From the NCBI GenBank assembly GCA_021613335.1, contig JAJTWR010000458.1, positions 836,001-900,000 on the forward strand: a DNA stretch of 64,000 bases, written 5' to 3'. Below the pieces are notes generated by a model. The model was not told the origin of the DNA and ran no database searches. It saw only the letters and a program-made list of their open reading frames with translations. Source of the stretch: Whitmania pigra (lineage: Eukaryota > Annelida > Clitellata > Hirudinida > Haemopidae). The translations under genes were made by a program, and so were the position numbers. Of this stretch, positions 37,939-52,100 are shown piece after piece; position 1 is the stretch's first letter; each line of letters begins with the position of its first letter.

Positions 37939-38110
37939 CAGGTTAGCCAAACGGGTTACGTGCCTGCATACGGCGGTAATGGCAACAGTCGTAACGTGTC
38001 GTGTTCGAAACCCAGCCGCCAGCGCCTTTGGGAAGGAGGGCTATATAAATGGTTACAAGAAGCGCCTCTGACGTTATGCGGATGGCGCTATGTAAATGAA
38101 GTTACAATCA
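37939..38110 (+). mobile_element. tRNA-derived SINE, copy 2
   Basis: Plus-strand copy of the family described at 9630. It has GCAGGTTAGCCAAACGGG, then GTGTTCGAAACCC, GGCTATATAAATGG and the GGCGCTATGTAAATGAAG tail, with scattered differences from the other copies. Confidence 0.8.
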
Positions 38111-38465
38111 ATGCCATTTTCTGATTTACACAGTCTACAAAAGTTTTCTTGATTTCACTGCCTCAGCTGGTCAACGATATAAGCAATTTTTTTCAAATGT
38201 CTTTCTTGCAACTCTAAGAAGAGCAAGATTACCTAGACCAGAGGTACACAATCTAGGGGCTAGAAAAAGAATTTTGAGAACCTCTGGGACTGAGCGAATG
38301 ACCTTGCAAAATAGATTCCAAAATTTATACCTCATTAACATCAAGATAACGCAAGCGATAAGACACATATACAGGAGAATAAGGACAAAGCTGTGAATTA
38401 GATTGGCTGATGTTCATGGTACTAGGAAAATTCGTCGCAGGACAATTCGGCGCAGACTATTCAAT

Positions 38466-38690
38466 CAGACCCGTAGCCAGAAATTGATTTCGGGTGGTTC
38501 ACTTTGTTATTTTTCAAAATCAAGCTCAAAAATCAAAATCAAATGATAATAATAATAATAAATAAATAAAGATGGTTTGATATTTTACGAATTCATGAAG
38601 ATATGCAAATCAATAAAATTTACAATTAAAATATTTTGTTAATATTTTGAGGGGGTTTAAACTCGTGACCCTCTCCTAAATACGGGTCTG
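38466..38690. mobile_element. Short MITE-like element with inverted ends
   Basis: CAGACCCGTA at the left end is exactly complementary to TACGGGTCTG at the right end, 225 bp apart, with an (AAT)n microsatellite inside and no coding capacity. The flanking 8-mers do not match, so the insertion site has changed or the pairing is incidental. Confidence 0.5.
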
Positions 38691-39109
38691 AAGACGCAGG
38701 ATATTTAAAATATATTTATTTTAAAAAGAATGTGCCATTTTTAAATTATAACAATATAATTATTACTAATTGTGTTTAATATTTTTACCATTAGAACAAT
38801 ACGTATTGCATTATGTTATTAATTATTGTAATGTTTTTTCAAAGTTATCAAGTTAGCATTAAGCCAAGTATTAGACCGTATAGACTCTCAATTTAGCGTG
38901 ATGGGCACAGCTTTTTTAAACTCGTCCACAGTGGGTGGCATGTGTTATCTGATGTAGACTCTGCAGTCATCTTGTGACCAATGTATTATCCTTGTTCAGT
39001 TATTATATTATAATGTTGTACATAATACGAACTTAAAAAGCCTCATTTTGGCGCCCATTGTCGCCCGGGAATATATGTACCCTCACGCACCCTCCAAGCT
39101 ATGCCACCG

Positions 39110-40024
39110 ATAGGCATATCGAAGAACGTTATTTCAGATTTCTGAATTCTGGCTTGGGTTGGAGAAAGATGACAAGATGCCAGTAATTAATGGCATTTAT
39201 GTATTTCCTCAGGTTGTCGAGTTGATCGGAGACATTATTGCTGGAGAGGAGACAACAGAGGCTTGTGTCGTCCTCATATTGATGGAAGGAGTTGACATTT
39301 TTGACGATGTTGGAATGAAATCTGAGTTTTATTAATAAGCATACAATAAACTGATAAAACTTCGATGTATTAAAAATAAACCTAAATCTTGGAATTATTC
39401 TACTTAATAATTCCTTAAAATTATTATTATTATAATTATTTCAGCCTGTTGCTTATCATGATGAATTGATATGAAAAATTGTCTGGTGTCTGAGAAAAAT
39501 AGATGTTTATGATTTATTAAACAGACAGTCATGAAATACTGTAGATATGTGAGTTGTATTGACATGTGAAATGTATATATTTTTACGGCCTCCGCAAATA
39601 ATTCAGAAGATATATGGTGTAATTGATCCATTTGGTTTACGCTTGAACGAAACCATCATTTGTTCCTGCATATTTGCTGAAGCATTAAATATAATAACAT
39701 GTTAGACGTATCCTTGGATAGCCACGTGACTGCTACAAAGACCTCGAAAATTGAGGCCACCTTCTTCATTTCTACGAATCTATTGCAAATAATCACAAAT
39801 AATTTAATATAATATTTAGAATTAATAATCAATTTCAAATATATTTTTAATTTGACAATTAACGCATGAATGACTAAATGTGAGAAGGGCGTCCTAACCT
39901 TTCAAAGCTGATTTTTTTAAAAATGAATGTCAACTTTGTGGAGCAATAAAATACAATATAGACACAAAACATGTTTTATTGAACCTATGTTGGTATGTTT
40001 TGGCGTTGCAGTTGATAGATATTC
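39110..40024. other. Upstream region of gene C; nothing else identified
   Basis: AT-rich sequence with short open frames on both strands that overlap and show no recognisable motif. A stretch at 39120-39310 is less AT-rich and may be another decayed mobile element. Confidence 0.35.
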
Positions 40025-40032
40025 TATAAAAG
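40025..40032 (+). promoter_or_regulatory. TATA box of gene C
   Basis: TATAAAAG followed by CATCTCAC lies about 130 bases before the gene C start codon. The ten-base string TATAAAAGCA is identical to that upstream of gene A, which points to a shared core promoter inherited from a common ancestor gene. Confidence 0.6.
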
Positions 40033-40163
40033 CATCTCACATTTGGGCAATTTTGGGCTGTCCTCACACTCCTTCGAGTTGGTGTGGTTCGAATTTTATG
40101 AATAATTATTTTCAGGTCTTAACTAATCAACTCTCTTGAGGGAAGAACTCCGAGTTTACGAGG

Positions 40164-43100
40164 ATGGCAATGCAGTGGCTCTTTGTACTGCCCTGCTTGG
40201 TTTATATAAGTCGTGAGTTCAAAATAATGGATGCAATCAAAACAGCTTATAATTTTAATTACTGGATTTTTATTTTAAAACTTTTAATTGCTAGTTTTTA
40301 TTGCATGAATATTTCCTAGAGTTTCAAAATTGTGGTTTACTTGAGAGTTCAGAAATACAAGACATTGACGATTACTTGATTTTATGATGAAACGCATTCG
40401 TGATCCAATTGGGATGTTTACCAAATTTACAAAATCTTTACAAAAAAAAAAGCCCTCACCATTAACAAACAAATAGTTATGTATTTTATATGTAAGCCTT
40501 GTGTCTGTAATTATTTTTGACAGTGACAGGCATCAATGGATCTCCGCGTTCAAAAAGGGGTGAGTAAATGTCCTCATATTGCAAAAATTATATTATTATT
40601 AAAAAGTGCAAATATTTTGTTTTTTGAGTAAAAAGTTTAAATTGTAACATTTTGTAAAATTGTAATTGTGCTGGAAATAACAGAAGTAATCTAAGAAGAA
40701 TTTTATTATTTTAAATTCAGATTCCGCTTTAGACTATTGGAATCCATGGGGAGAGTGGACTCAGGAATCTGCTGACGCAGTTGTAAGATCAAGGACCTGC
40801 CAAGTACCCGGTAAATGCGTAGGTAATTCCGTGCAAAGGCGTAAGAAAAGTACACAGGAAACTACGACTGTTGAAAAAACAAGCATTTGTGAAGACAACT
40901 GGGGTTTGTGGGGAGAATGGATTCAAGAGAATGCAGATACTTGGGTTAGATCAAGAGCTTGCAAAGTGCCTGGTACTTGCACTGGTAACTCAGTCCAGAG
41001 ACGTAAGAAAAGCGCACAAGAAACAACAACAGTTGAAGATATCGAAGATACACCAGTAGATGATTATTGGGGAGCTTGGGGACAATGGACTCTAGAGAGT
41101 GCGACCTCTGAAGTTAGAAAACGAGACTGCAAAGTTCCAGGAAAGTGCACTGGAAATGCCGTTCAAAAAAGACAAAAAGCGGGTGTTCAATCCGACGAAG
41201 GTTATTAATTTCTTGTTCAACTTGATCTCTATAATAAAACTAAAATTAAATAAAAACCTAATCTACAAAAAATTTGATAAATGTTTTATAAATGCAGATT
41301 TATTCCCCAAAGACCAATATCCAGAAGATTGGAATCAGTGGAGTGCGTGGACATCGAATGGTGGAGGCTCATACAGCAGGAATAGGACTTGCAAGAATTC
41401 TCTGTTTAGTGGAAAATGCAGGGGTGTTTCTCGTCAAACTAAAACGGTGTCCGTTTCTCCTGGAGTGGAGGGTAATTCATTTGATTGCTTGGAATTAGAC
41501 AATCGTTTGATATTTATTTGAAATTAACATATTACAAATTATTAGAGGAAGTTTTGGAAGATTGGAAACCTTGGTCAGCCTGGACTGAAGAAACGCTCGG
41601 CTTTTACATTAGAACCAGAGAATGCTTAAACAAAGGAGTACCTGGAAAATGCCGTGGAAGTACTCTTCAAAGGAAATCCAAAACGATTCAATTTCAGTTT
41701 GAAATTGAAGTCGACTCAAGTAATTTGCATGTGATTTTCTCATCTAAAAACTGGTTGAATTATTAGTATTTAATGTTTAATTTAATATAATTTTTTTGGA
41801 ACTGAGAAATTTTATTTGTTTATCTAAGCAGAACGATAACCAAAAAGAAAACTAAATAAAATAAATCAAGGGTCAGCTTTAAGGAAACGCACGCTTCCGA
41901 AGTCAAACTGAATCTCATTAACACATATAATTAGGCGTATGTACAGAAATTAAAAATAAAAAAGTAAAAAAGACTACTCAAAGAATACCACGCGATATGT
42001 ACATATAATGGACAAGGTAGAGATTGATCTTTTGTTGATAATGGAATTGTGCCATAGCATTGAATAGAGTTTGAAAGTAGATTTAGCAAACTATGGACTA
42101 TATTTATGTGTAGTACGAAGAAAGGGAGTGGGGGTAATGTAATTATTACTACCTGAAAAATAAACCCTGTAAATATCATGGAAAGTGCACTGTAATCATA
42201 AGAAAACATAAATAGTGCGACTTGCAAACAGTCAATTTGGTAGATGCTTAAAAGATTATTATTAACAAACGTTGATTTAGTTGAAGACAAAAATGCTAAA
42301 AAAAATATTAATAACATTTTAATTTATTTAGAAATTTAATTTGACATTAATAATATAGAGTTTGAAAGGATGATATTGAGGGAAGAACTCAATATTAATA
42401 TTATTATAATTAAATTAATATTGATTAATATTGATATTATTATTATAATTAAATTAATATTGATAATATTAAATGTTTTATTTAAAAATTCAATAATAAT
42501 TTAAAATTGTTTTAATAATTCTTGCTCGATAGACGAAGTATTGGTAGATTGGGAAGCATGGGGAGCATGGGTGGGTGAACCCAATGGAGATGGGTACAGG
42601 AAAAGAGTCTGCAAAAACAAAGGACCAGGAGCCAAGTGCCGCGGTAAAGACACTCAAAATAGGAAAAGAATAGTTAAAGACACCCCTCTTGAAGATGATA
42701 AAAGTTATTACTATTATTAACCAATAATTTATAACTTCTTTTAAATTACTATGATTTTATAAAAATATTGGTAAAAATAATTTTACTTTGATATTCCATA
42801 AAAATGAAGTCATTAGTCATATCTCTTTGAAAAACTCTAAAAAAAATTTTATTGCTTTTATTAATTTTGTTTTTTTTTATTTTAGATGCCAAGATTACCA
42901 GTGAGCATTATGAAGATTGGGAGCAATGGGAATCGTGGTCATTAGGTTCAGATGGCTGGTGGGTCAGAGAAAGAAAGTGCAAAAACAAATTGAGTTCAGG
43001 CCTGTGCAGAGGTATTTCGGCCCAGAAGAGATCGTTTTCTTCAGGATCATCAGGTCAATAAACTACATTCTTATTTGAATATTTAACAGCAAAATCAATT

Positions 43101-46100
43101 ATTAATAACTTAAGCACTTTTTGATTAATTTGATAATTGTTTTGTTTTAATTCAATAGAAGGTGACTGGGAATCATGGACTGAGTGGACCAAAGAATCAG
43201 AAGGAGTTTGGACAAGAAAAAGGACTTGTAAGCCTAATGGCAAATGCAGCGGCAGCTCTCTTCAAAGAAAGAAGACAAAAATAACTTACATCTACATTCT
43301 GGAATTTGATGGATGTACCATAATTTTTTTATTTTCAATCAAAGACAAAATTAGTGCTTTACTTTAAAAATAAACATTTTTATATCTTAGACGAAGTAGC
43401 AGAGGATTGGGAAGCCTGGGGAGAATGGGTTGCAGAATCAGAAGCAGTTTCAGTTAGGAAAAGGATATGCAAGAATAAAGGGCCAAATGCAAACTGTAGA
43501 GGCAACGCTACTCAAAGAAGATTTAGGGAAGTTAAAAAAGAGACTGAACCTGAAATCGTGATTGAAGGTGACCATGATGCAATTTTAGAATTTTGATAAT
43601 TTTTTGTTAGTCATATTACTTTTAATTAATACATGTTTTATTTATCAGAGGAAGTTCCAGAAGATTGGGGACCTTGGGCAGAATGGACTAAAGAGTCAAC
43701 AGGAGTGCTTGTGAGGAAAAGAAAATGTTTGAATAAAACCGGAAAATGTACTGGAAGTGATAATGAAAAACGAACTACGACAGTAACTGAAGAATATACA
43801 GTTGAAGTTGACAAAGGTTGCACATTTCATATTATCTTGTTGTTCCTTTAAACCGAAACATGAAGTGCATTTTCAAAATAGACGAAGTTCCGGAGGATTG
43901 GGAAAAATGGGGAGACTGGGTGGATCAAGCAGATGGATCTGCGAAAAGAACCAGAGTTTGTAAAAATAAAGGAGTAAAGGCCAAATGCCGTGGAAAGTCT
44001 GTGCAGATCAGAAAGTTGGTTAAGAAACCACAAGATTCTGAAGATGAATGTAATTGGTTTCCGCAAATTTTTAAATTCAATAATATTAATTATTAATTAG
44101 ATAACTACTTAAAAGGCGATGAGAATGAGATAAATTATTTGCATATTCTTGCATATTCTCAGCATAGCTACAAATTTATTTCATTTTATTGATTTATTTA
44201 TTGGTAAAACATGTGTAAATTATAGCAACTGAAAATGATTACACTCCAAAGATGAAAATTAAAAGTTATTTATCGCATAAACAAATCGTCGTCGTCGTCA
44301 ACTTCGCTAACTTTTATTAGCAGAATAAAAATTATATAAATATGATTTAATCGTTAAAGTAGCTGAGGTGCCAGAAGACTGGGAACTCTGGTCGCAGTGG
44401 ACCAAAGAATCAGAAGGAGTGTGGACAAGAAAGAGGACATGCAAAAACAAAGGGCCATCTGGCAAATGCAGAGGCACTTCCTATCAAAGAAAAGTTCTAA
44501 AAATAAACTACATATACTTATATGAATATGATCCAGGTAGGGTAGTTCTGCTTTTTAGTAACAATTACTAATTAAACCATTCGAATTAAAATAAACCTAA
44601 TTTTTTTCCAACAGATGAAGTTCCAGAAGATTGGTTAACGTGGGGAGAATGGACAATAGAATCAGACACAGTTTCTGTAAGAAGGAGAATCTGCAAGAAT
44701 AAGGGGGCAAATGCCAAATGTCGAGGAAGAACTACTCAAAAGAGATTTAGAGAAGTCAAAAAAGGAGAACCAGAATACATTGTCGAAGGTTTAATTAATT
44801 TCTTAGTGTCTCAACATTATTTATTCGTTTTTAACTCAACATAATTAATTTATTCGGAGTATTGCAAGGCATTCAATCAAATTTTCAAGGTATTACAAAC
44901 TCTGAATATTTTCTCATTCTCATTTAAGATGAAGTTCCAGAAGATTGGGAACCATGGACAGCATGGACAAAAGATACAACGGGCGTGTTTGTGAGAAAAA
45001 GGATCTGTCTGAAGAAATCTGGCAAATGTAGAGGCAATTCTGTTCAGAAAAAACTAGAAATAATTTCTGGTGAATACGAAGTAGAAGTTGACAAAGGTGA
45101 CAAAAATCATTTGTTTTTATCATTAATATGGAAAATATGTCCAAATAGTTAAAGTGTTTAAGAAAACATGGAAAAAGTTACAAATATTGAAATTTTTTAA
45201 AAAATAGATGAAGTTCTGGAAGATTGGGAGACGTGGGGAGAATGGGTAGATCAGCCAGATGGATCTGCGAAAAGAAATAGAATTTGTAAAAATAAAGGGC
45301 CGACTGCTAAATGCCGCGGAAAATCAGTTCAAATTAGGAAAAGAATAAAGAAACCAGAAGCACCAGATGGTAAGTGTTATGAAATGATGTGAAATTATCA
45401 CGTTTCTATTAATTTATGGCTTAATCAAAGTTTTGAATGTTTTACTTCAAGTTACTGACAAATTCCCTGAGGACTGGAATCCATGGACCGAATGGTCACC
45501 AGAACCAGACGATTGGTTTGTAAGAACTAGAACTTGTAAAAACCCACTTTCAAGCGGAAAATGCAGAGGACCTTCTACTCAAAGAAAAAAGACCATTATA
45601 TCAGAAGAAGGTTAGCACCTGCTAAGCTTTTTGATTCACCTTTAATTTTATGTAGTATAAATTTTAAGAAGTATTAATATTATAAACAAACTAACTAAAA
45701 CAATTTTTTCAATTAAAAACTCAGTTTTAATTAAAGTAACGGGATAAGTTTAAAGCATTATTATTATCAAACAGTGGAAGTGCCTGAAGACTGGCAGTCG
45801 TGGACAGAGTGGACCAAAGAATCAGAAGGAGTGTGGACGAGAAAAAGGACATGCAAGAATGAGGGACCTTCTGGCAAATGCAGAGGCAACTCTCTTCAAA
45901 GGAAAACTTTGAAAACAGTATACGTATATCTGCTCGAATACGATCCAAGTAATGCAGTTTTATTTATGAAATAACTTTATATGCTTCATATTTATATGTT
46001 TTTCCTAAGATGATGTACCAGAAGATTGGTTAGCATGGGGAGAATGGACTGTACAGTCAGACACAGTTTCCGTTAGAACTAGAGAATGCAAGAATAAGGG

Positions 46101-49100
46101 AGCAGGCGCTAAGTGTCGAGGAAGAACTACTCAAAAACGATTCAGAGATGTCAAAAAAGGAACTGAACCAGAATTCGTTGTTGAAGGTAAATTATTAACA
46201 GCGTTCATTAAAACTGTGTCAAATAAATATTAATTTATATTCAGGCGAAGTCCCAGATGATTGGGGACTATGGGAAAAATGGACTCAAGAATCGACGGGT
46301 GTCTTTGTGAGAAAGAGAACCTGTCTGAACAAATCTGGCAAATGCAGAGGAAATTCTGTTCAGAAGAAAACTGTAACAGTTTCTGATGAGTATGAAGTCG
46401 AAGTTGATGAAAGTAAGAAAATTTTTATTCTGGTTTCTGTCATTCCGACGACATTAAATTACGTGAATGTTTTGCGCTTCATCACAAAAAAGATGAGGTA
46501 ACAGATGACTGGGAAACTTGGGGAGAATGGGTGGATCAGCCAGATGGATTAGGAAAAAGAATTAGAGTTTGTAAAAATAAAGGACCAGGCGGAAAATGTC
46601 GTGGAAAGTCAGTTCAAATTAGGAAAAGAATAAAGAAACCTGAATCAGTTGAAGATGATGGTATTCTAGCTTCAGATATTTCTAAAATTTCATTTTTACT
46701 TTTATTTTATTCGTTTATCGCATATTCAAATATTTTGCTGATTTGCAGATTATTAAAAAAAATTAAACCTTTTAGTTTTACCCTTTCTAGCAGTTATAGG
46801 GGATTTTCCTCTTTTTCATCATTTTCATAATAAACTATCGTTTCAAAAGAAACTGACAAGTTCCCTGAAGACTGGAATTTATGGAGTGATTGGACACCAG
46901 ACGCTGATGATTGGTGGGTAAGAATTAGAACTTGCAAGAACCCTCTGTCAAGTGGAATGTGCAGAGGGTCATCCACTCAAAAAAGAAAAATTGTTTCGAA
47001 ACCACCAACTAAAGAAGAAGAAGGTTAAGAAATGCCATAGCTGTATTTCAGTGCAACAAATGCGTTGATATATAAATTCTTCAATTTAATTGAAACTACT
47101 AAATTAATAAATTCTATTTAATGATGTTAGAAACTGTAGAAGTCATCACTGATTGGTTCAATTGGGGACCATGGGAAGTCGATAAGAATGGATATTTCAT
47201 TCGCACACGAAAATGCAAAAACAACGGCGTCACAGGCCTTTGTAGAGGAAAAAATGTGGAAAAACGGTAGTTTTATTTTTATTTTCATAGAATGAAATTT
47301 TTCAATTAAGAGAACATATCCTTTTGCAAACAAATGTGCGTTACAATATTCTTGCGTTAATGCAATGAATTCCGCAGCTAAATAAAATAAAAATTGCATT
47401 TTCCTAATTAAACTGATTTACAAATTAGCTTGAAATAAATAAAAAAAAAACATTAATTGAAACAGTAAAAAAAAGCCTGACGAAGAAATTGCACCTCGTA
47501 AGTCAACCTTCGAAATATATTAATCAACAACCACATGTTTTTTATTTATTTAATGTATAAAGTCTATAATGCCTAGTACATTGCTAATATTATCAACGTA
47601 ATATTTTTCTGAAATAATTTCCCACCAAAGCACTATTCTGAATAATTATAAATTAAAAAATATAGCGGTCGATGGAGCTTGGAGTCTCTGGGGTTCTTGG
47701 TCTCCACTGACAGGTGCTAGTAATCCTGAAACAGTTACAAGAAGCAGAACCTGCAACAATCCAGCTCCAGCTAATGGTGGAAAATCTTGCGAAGGAGTTG
47801 ACAAAGATACACAACTAGTCTACAAACGTAATTTATTTTCAACTTTATTTTCTCTTTAGCAAGAGAATCGCTTAAATTTAATAATTTACGTGATTAATTA
47901 TTTGTGAACAATTTAATAATTATAGATGTAATAATTACGTAACAACATTGTTTTTGTAAAAACAAAGCGGTTGATGGTAACTGGGGAGAATGGTCTCCAT
48001 GGTCAGGGGTTGCTCCAGAATCAACGGTCATATTTCGAACTCGTCAATGCAACAGTCCAGCTCCTCTTTACAGTGGAAAAACTTGTTTTGGTCCAGAAAA
48101 GGAAGTCAAAAATGTTGTGAAACGTGAGACTAACTTTTCAAACATATTTTTTATTTATCTCAATCACTGTAGCAAGTTAAAAGCTTCAAAAATATTTATA
48201 ATAATGATTTCTTAGTCTGATTGAACAAGCATTTATGACCAACCATTAAATTTAGTCATGATAAATTGAACGAAATAACAAAATGTGCGTTGACATAAGA
48301 AATTATTGATATAGCAACTGATGGCAATTGGGGTCCTTGGGAGCCGTGGTCAGACAAAACTGGTCTCACAAATCCTGAGACTGTCAAAAGAAAGCGTACT
48401 TGCAACAATCCAGCACCATCCAACGGAGGAAAGGATTGCAAGGGCGAAGCAGAACAGACTGATCTTGTATACAACCGTAAGTTTCGAAGCTTAAAATTTT
48501 ATTTTTTATTATTTTTGTATGGATTTATATCGATTTTTAAACGAATTATTTTCAATCATGCATTTATTTACTTATGAATTTTATTTTTTATATTTCAACG
48601 TTGACTATGCTTAGTTGTTTTGAGTATTACAATTAATTAAAAACTGAATTAAGAAATCAAGAGTATTAATTCGATAAATTGCACTTTAAATGTCTATTTT
48701 AATGGAGTCAATTTTCCAGCAATTGATGGGATATGGGGAGAATGGAGTCCATGGTCAATTCCGTTGGAGGGCACGACAAAGGTCAAAAGGACGAGAAAGT
48801 GCGCGAATCCAAAACCTCAATACGGCGGCAAGGAGTGCGTTGGCTCCGATGAAGAATTGGTGGATGTTGTGCTACGTAAGTAAATTATTTAAAAAAAACA
48901 ATGTACAGCATTGATCGTCATGAAACAAATAATAAATAATAAAATATTGAATTACAATATTATAAATGTCGTACATCGTATGCTTTTCTTGATGGTAGCA
49001 ACCAATGGAAACTGGGGACCATGGGGACCATGGTCTGACCTTTCAGGCCAAACAAACCCCGAAACCAGGTTTAGGAAGAGGGCTTGCGATAATCCTTCAC

Positions 49101-52100
49101 CCGCTAATGGTGGTTCATTCTGTTCTGGGTTTGATGCTGAAGAAGAAACTGTTTATAAACGTTGGTCTAATAATTTTATTGCAAATGTTTTAAACATTAA
49201 AGTGTCTCATATATCCAAAATTCTCTATTGATTGCATACATAGATTTTATGCATAGAGAATATGATATTTTGCATATAATTAAAATATTTATTCTACAAC
49301 AATTGCTGCTTAGCCATTGACGGATCATGGGGAGAATGGTCACCATGGAGCGATCCAACTATCGAATCCAACACTGTTACAAGAACAAGGAACTGTGACA
49401 GTCCTAAGCCTGCTTACGCAGGAAAAGATTGTCTTGGTAGTGCCACTGAAACAAAGGACGTGGTTAAACGTCAGTTGACTTTTGTATTTATCGAGTGAAT
49501 TATGTATAAAAAGAAACTTTAAAATGACCATTTATTCAACATGCATTTATTTAAAAGGGTTGATTTTTCAGCTGTTGACGGAAACTGGGGCGAATGGGGA
49601 CCATGGTCTGAGCTTACACACAAATCAAACCCTGAGGTGGCCACAAGAAAAAGATTCTGCGACAACCCTACTCCATCAAATGGTGGAAAAGTATGCCTTG
49701 GAAAAGATACAGAAGAAAAAGAATTCTTCACACGTTAGTTTGAATTTCTCTTTATTACTACTTTTTTTCTATTATTATATACCTATTTCACATTCACCCA
49801 TTACAGCTTGATCGTCAAATATCTTTAAAATATCACTTAGAGATGTCAACCTATTAAAGATAATAATTAATAAACAAAATTTATGCAAAAAATAACTTCT
49901 AAACCAGCGATTGACGGCGGCTACTCCGAATGGTCACAATGGGAGGTTCTTTCTATTGGGAAAAAAAGGAGAACCCGAACATGTACGAGTCCTACACCAA
50001 AATTTGGGGGAGCCAACTGCATTGGAACCGACGAAGAAGTGGTCGATGTGGTCCTACGTAAGAAATTTTAAAATTTTCAAAACGTTTATTTAATTTGATC
50101 ATTTTTATATTTAACCGATTTTTGGAGTGTCTTATGTAGATCCGGATAGGATATGAAGGCACTTCTTAATCTTGCGAACTGTGGTGAAAGCAACATTCGT
50201 TACCTGTTGTATTCGCAACCCAGCCCGATCATTTGAGAATAAAATACTAACATTATCTCTAGTTTTATCTAATTAATTCCTTCAATCATTCCAGCTGTCG
50301 ATGGAAATTGGGGACCTTGGTCAGCGTGGTCTTTGCCTACTGGTTTGACCAACCCTGAAACATTGACGCGTACAAGGTCATGTGATAATCCCAGTCCTGC
50401 CAATGGAGGTCGTAAATGTGACGGATCAGATACTGATACTTTGGTCATTAAGAAACGTATGTATTTCATTAAAAAATATAAATGAGCATTAAGGAAATTT
50501 TTTTAATTATATTATTCAATAAATTGATACTGATGAAAATCTTGAAGAAGATAAAATTATTTTGAATCAGCAATCGATGGAGGTTGGTCGTCATGGTCTG
50601 AATGGACTTTGACAAAGGGCGGAAAAAATGTTGAAAGAAAGAGGGAATGCAACAGCCCTCAACCAATATTCGGAGGAGAAGTTTGTAAAGGATCTCAGTA
50701 CGAAGTGGCACCAGTTGTTAAACGTACGTTTTTTGTCAACAATTTCTAATAAACTTTCGTCTCTAATCTAACAAATTCAATCAACCATTCATCTTAAATT
50801 TATATTAACATGACAAAACATCGCAATGGTTAGGAAAATTAGGACTATAATAGCCACCCCTAACCGTTAATTACTTAGATTATCTTTATTATCGTAAATT
50901 TATCTACGATAATCCACTTAGATAGCTTTCTTAACGGTTATTTATAAAAATATTTTAAGATTACGAATTTATTTCACAGCTGTCGATGGAAATTGGGGAG
51001 AATGGCAACCGTGGTCACCAATCACCGGCGCCACAAACCCTGAAACTATTAAAAGGAAACGAGTCTGCAATAATCCTTCTCCTTCAGGTGATGGCAAAGA
51101 CTGTTCTGGACCCGAAACTGAAGAACAACTTGTCTTCAAACGTTAGTCAAAATATGTTTTTCAAAATTTAAAGAATCTTTAAAAAAATTCTATTTAATTC
51201 AGCAATTGATGGCAACTGGGGAGAGTGGTACCCCTGGTCAGAAGATGTTGCCATTGGTAAAAAAGTAAGAAGGCGTGATTGCAACAACCCTCCAGTCCAG
51301 TACAATGGCAGGGATTGCCTCGGTGAAAACAAACAAACAGTGGATATTATCAAACGTAAATTTATTGAACGTTTTACATCTATTTGACGCGGTAATCGGT
51401 GTAACAAACGCTGAGTTGTTAAACGAAATTTTCAGTATTAAAATTTAAAATAAACATTTTTAAAATATAACAATAAAAACCAGCAACTGACGGGCAATGG
51501 GGAGACTGGTCGCTGTGGTCAGAACCTACAAAGACCAGCAATCCTGAAACTGTGGTCAGGAAAAGAAGCTGCGACAATCCATCGCCTGCCAATGGTGGAA
51601 AACCGTGCGAAGGCGATTTCAAAGAAAGCAAACTTCTTTACCATCGTTAGAATCGTTTCACATACTAATTATTTTCTAGCCAACAAACTTTAACTTCAGT
51701 GACTAAGATCAGAAGAAATATTGATATTGAAATGCTCAATGTTTTTAAAGCCATCGATGGAAATTGGGGAGAATGGACTCCTTGGTCTAAACCTTTGAAA
51801 GGCTCAACCACAGTCACAAGAAAAAGGACGTGTGATTCTCCCGTTCCTCAGTATGATGGCTCTTATTGTCTTGGTCCTGATGCCGAATCAAAAGATGTCG
51901 TCATACGTAAGTATTACAATGAGTTCAAATTATTTGACTGTCTTAAGTATTTAAAATAATTTGAAAAATTCCATTAAAAAGATATGTATCCTTATTATAT
52001 ATGTTCTCATTAGATTTACTATAATGAAAGCATACTGCAATACTTAGACTTTATTATGTTAGTGTTTCAAGGCATTTAGTTTTTATTAAATTATTAAATG

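Larger units (their letters stand above)
37761..39109. mobile_element. Old hAT-like element with degenerate ends
   Basis: The left end CAGTGCGGTAGCTAGGGTTG and the reverse complement of the right end (CGGTGGCATAGCTTGGAGGG) are related. Both precede the C/G-rich sequence common in CAGTGGCGTAGC-type hAT families. Flanking 8-mers (GTAGGTGT, ATAGGCAT) are only partly alike. A SINE (37939-38110) and a MITE (38466-38690) lie inside it. Confidence 0.45.
41298..47266 (+). other. Gene C class 1 array (19 single-module exons)
   Basis: Exons: 41298-41471, 41546-41719, 42533-42703, 42886-43053, 43159-43314, 43391-43567, 43649-43816, 43882-44049, 44363-44536, 44615-44788, 44929-45096, 45208-45369, 45452-45610, 45775-45948, 46010-46186, 46245-46412, 46493-46660, 46850-47023, 47131-47266. 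Typical content is DEVPEDWExWGEWxxES, then RKRxCKNKGPxxKCRGxS and a Lys/Arg-rich or YEVEVD tail. Each has two cysteines. All are phase 1-1 except the last, which ends in phase 2 and joins 47466-47497 (KKKPDEEIAP). Confidence 0.87.

Noticed and set aside
40137..42391. The string GAGGGAAGAACTC occurs before the gene C ATG and again in a gene C intron near 42379
   Set aside because: It is short and isolated, without extended similarity on either side, so it is probably coincidence.
44050..44362. Remnant of the missing type e module in the higher-order repeat
   Set aside because: I read this intron for a decayed DKFPEDW...CRG module and saw none. The unit seems to have lost type e cleanly.
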